Part shown: piece by piece, positions 16,932-18,457 of the stretch
Layout of the letters: the number at the start of each line of letters is the position of its first letter
How positions within the stretch are numbered: position 1 is the stretch's first letter
Assembly (NCBI GenBank): GCA_020631575.1
Contig: JAHDGX010000017.1
Span: 2,177-20,633, forward strand
DNA length: 18,457 nt
Direction of reading: 5' to 3'
Origin: Candidatus Altimarinota bacterium
Lineage (GTDB): Bacteria > Patescibacteriota > Gracilibacteria > BD1-5 > UBA6164
Notes under the pieces: generated by a model
Told to the model about the DNA's origin: nothing
Database searches by the model: none
Seen by the model: only the letters and a program-made list of their open reading frames with translations
Translations under genes and position numbers: made by a program

Positions 16932-17980
16932 GAAATTATTCCACTCCCCCAAAGCTCATCTCCATTATAAAAAGCTACTATCTGCCCTGAAGCAATAGCT
17001 CTTTGTTTTTGATGAAATTTGATAATATAAGCTCCTTTATTTTCTGATATTTCACACTCTTGATCAGCTTGTCTATATCTAATTTTTGCGTTGCAGGTAT
17101 AAGGAAATGATTTCTTTTCTCAAAGAAAATGAAGCTCACTACAATATAAAGTATCTGAAAAAAGCTCATCATCCTTTCAGTACCCTACTATAAGTCTATT
17201 ATTTTTTATATCTTTATTTACTACAAAAATTGGTTCTGGCATTCAGCCAATATCAAGTCACTTTCTCTGACCAATCGTATAGTAAAATACTCATTTATGT
17301 TTTCACAGAAGCTTTCCAGATGTATCATACACCTCTCAAACCGAATTTGGTATTTTTTTCTGGAGAAACTCTTTGATGTCTACCTTTCCCACGAAACAGA
17401 TACCTTGAGACTCTTTTCTCTCTGCATTTGGTAATAATGCCTTTCTTGCTATATCTCGAACCTCTGATTTTTCGATATCTCAAATTGGAAACAGAGCTTT
17501 TGAAAGCTGATCTTGAGAGAGTCCCGCAAGAAAGTATGATTGGTCTTTGTTTTGATCTACTCACTTGAGGAGTTTATAGCTTCAATTTTGTTCTAGAATT
17601 CTCGCATAGTGTCAGGTTGCAACTGCGTCAAATCATAGTTCTAAAGCTTCGTCTAAAAACACTCGAAATTTAATTTCTGAGTTACACATGATATCTGGAT
17701 TTGGAGTAATCCCCTTTTGATATCCTTTGTACATATATTCCAGTACTTTTGCTTCATATTCCTCTCTGTAATCAAAAGTGAAAAACGGTATTTCTAAATA
17801 CTCTGCTACCTCTTTCGCAACTTTTATATCTTCTCTTGTAGGACACACTTCTCCCTCCGGAGCCATATAGTTTATCATAAAACCAGCCGTAACATCGTGT
17901 CACTGCCGTTTTAGTAGGTACGCTGTAACCGCACTATCTATCCCTCACGAAAGTCCTACAAGTATTTTCTTTTTATCCAT
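16928..17980 (-). CDS. mnmA: tRNA-specific 2-thiouridylase MnmA
   Basis: MnmA puts sulfur on C2 of U34 in the tRNAs for Lys, Glu and Gln, taking it from a persulfide relay and activating with ATP. The 350 residues fit the family. The PP-loop is SGGIDS (11-16), where a UGA encodes Gly12. The nucleophilic C99 lies in TPNPDIMCNSEIKF and the second catalytic C195 in QGICFVGK; both are present, so the enzyme looks active. The C-terminal part has FYTIGQRKGL-like YYTIGQRKGLDIGG and a beta-barrel tail ending in GSGIIS. It is preceded by AGAGG at a good distance (17992-17987), the clearest Shine-Dalgarno in the window, and begins 3 bases after the 114-residue gene, which suggests translational coupling. 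Confidence 0.96.
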
Positions 17981-17983
17981 ACC

Positions 17984-18328
17984 TTACCTCTCAGACTCTA
18001 ACTTCTCTAGGTACGCTTTCATTTCTTGTTCTGTTGCAAAGAGGGTGTTTCAAGTAAAAAACTCATAAAATACTTGGACAGCATAGTATGAAGCGCTCGA
18101 AAATAATACGTAGATCAGAAACCATGATAGTTCAATAAAACCAAGATCAATAGAAATAGCTGAAAAATATTCTCCAAAAATGAGAGCAAAAACAACAAAA
18201 AGCGCTATCTGCGTCACAAGCTGACGGGGCATAAGAATTATTTTCTTCTGGAGTTCAAGATATCTAAAATATATAGAGAGTATTCCTGAAAACACTCCAG
18301 AGAGAAGTGTAAGAGTAATATATAACAT
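17984..18328 (-). CDS. Small membrane protein of unknown function
   Basis: The 114 residues contain three hydrophobic helices: about 2-20 (LYITLTLLSGVFSGILSIYF), about 38-56 (LVTQIALFVVFALIFGEYF) and about 64-84 (FIELSWFLIYVLFSSASYYAVQ), with a basic loop between the first two (LELQKKIILMPRQ) and a charged helical tail (ATEQEMKAYLEKLESER). One UGA encodes a glycine after the last helix. I do not recognise the family. It is the first gene of an operon with mnmA, and the mnmA Shine-Dalgarno lies in its final codons, but a shared function is not implied by that alone. Confidence 0.85.
17987..17992 (-). promoter_or_regulatory. Shine-Dalgarno of mnmA
   Basis: GAGAGG on the minus strand lies 6 bases before the mnmA ATG, within the last two sense codons of the upstream gene. 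It stands out because almost every other gene in this window has an A/T-only leader. Confidence 0.6.
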
Positions 18329-18355
18329 GATTTTTATCTAATAAGTATTTGAAGT

Positions 18356-18383
18356 ATTGTATGCAAACGCAGTCTTTTGTAAA
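18356..18383 (-). promoter_or_regulatory. Putative promoter of the membrane protein-mnmA operon
   Basis: On the minus strand TTTACA (18383-18378) and TACAAT (18361-18356) are 16 bases apart, predicting a start near 18349 and a leader of about 20 bases. Confidence 0.5.
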
Positions 18384-18385
18384 TA

Positions 18386-18457
18386 CTATGAACCGTAGCT
18401 TGGCCTGATAGTATCATCCTCTATATTATCAAAATGAAAGAGGATTTCTTTGAGTAA
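18386..18457 (-). CDS. C-terminal 23 codons of a gene running off the window
   Basis: One minus-strand frame is open from the window edge to a TAG at 18388-18386, coding LLKEILFHFDNIEDDTIRPSY and two further residues. The other two minus frames meet TAA or TAG within this stretch. Too short to identify; it contains no UGA and could be chance. Confidence 0.4.
   Translation of the reverse strand, partial: LLKEILFHFDNIEDDTIRPSYGS

Overview
The window reads as chromosomal DNA from an AT-rich bacterium that decodes UGA as glycine (genetic code 25), the code known from the candidate phyla Absconditabacteria (SR1) and Gracilibacteria (BD1-5). Under the standard code almost every gene looks shattered. 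Read with UGA as Gly, long intact frames appear, and the UGA codons fall on invariant glycines: the Nudix box, the RecG and HflX P-loops, the RsmG SAM loop, the TrxB GGGN motif and the MnmA SGGxDS loop. The only stops used are UAA and UAG. I cannot tell which of the two phyla this is.

Layout. 1-337 (-): 3'-truncated DUF2304 membrane protein, divergent from a Nudix hydrolase (431-865, +). recG (862-2922, -) converges on it through a shared terminator. rsmG and tsaC form a + operon (2968-4219). An unrecognised 204-aa gene (4216-4830, -) follows. Then come two long minus-strand genes (4932-7847 and 7909-9114) with cysteine-peptidase-like and lysozyme-like C-terminal regions and a shared N-terminal motif. 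rmuC (9237-10313, +) and a secreted coiled-coil protein (10427-11242, +) face an hflX-mscS-type operon (13552-11271, -). From 13558 to 14696 (+) lies an accessory unit: a consensus promoter, a leader peptide with six consecutive Phe codons and an attenuator, a 76-aa gene, a second leader peptide with Trp-Trp and a third Trp, a second attenuator, and a 178-aa gene. trxB (14764-15666, +) and an unrecognised 397-aa gene (15738-16931, +) follow, converging on a minus operon of a 114-aa membrane protein and mnmA (18328-16928). The right edge holds the last 23 codons of another minus gene.

How the parts relate. The housekeeping genes cover DNA repair (recG, rmuC), rRNA and tRNA modification (rsmG, tsaC, mnmA), a ribosome-associated GTPase (hflX), osmotic safety (MscS family) and thiol redox (trxB). 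The two large proteins look like secreted or delivered cell-wall-active enzymes, which would suit an epibiotic or predatory lifestyle, but that is inference. The strongest candidate for something undescribed is the pair of ribosome-mediated attenuators at 13616-14147, which appear to sense aromatic aminoacyl-tRNA supply (Phe, then Trp/Tyr) and control two small proteins I do not recognise. No tRNA, rRNA, CRISPR array or insertion sequence was seen.
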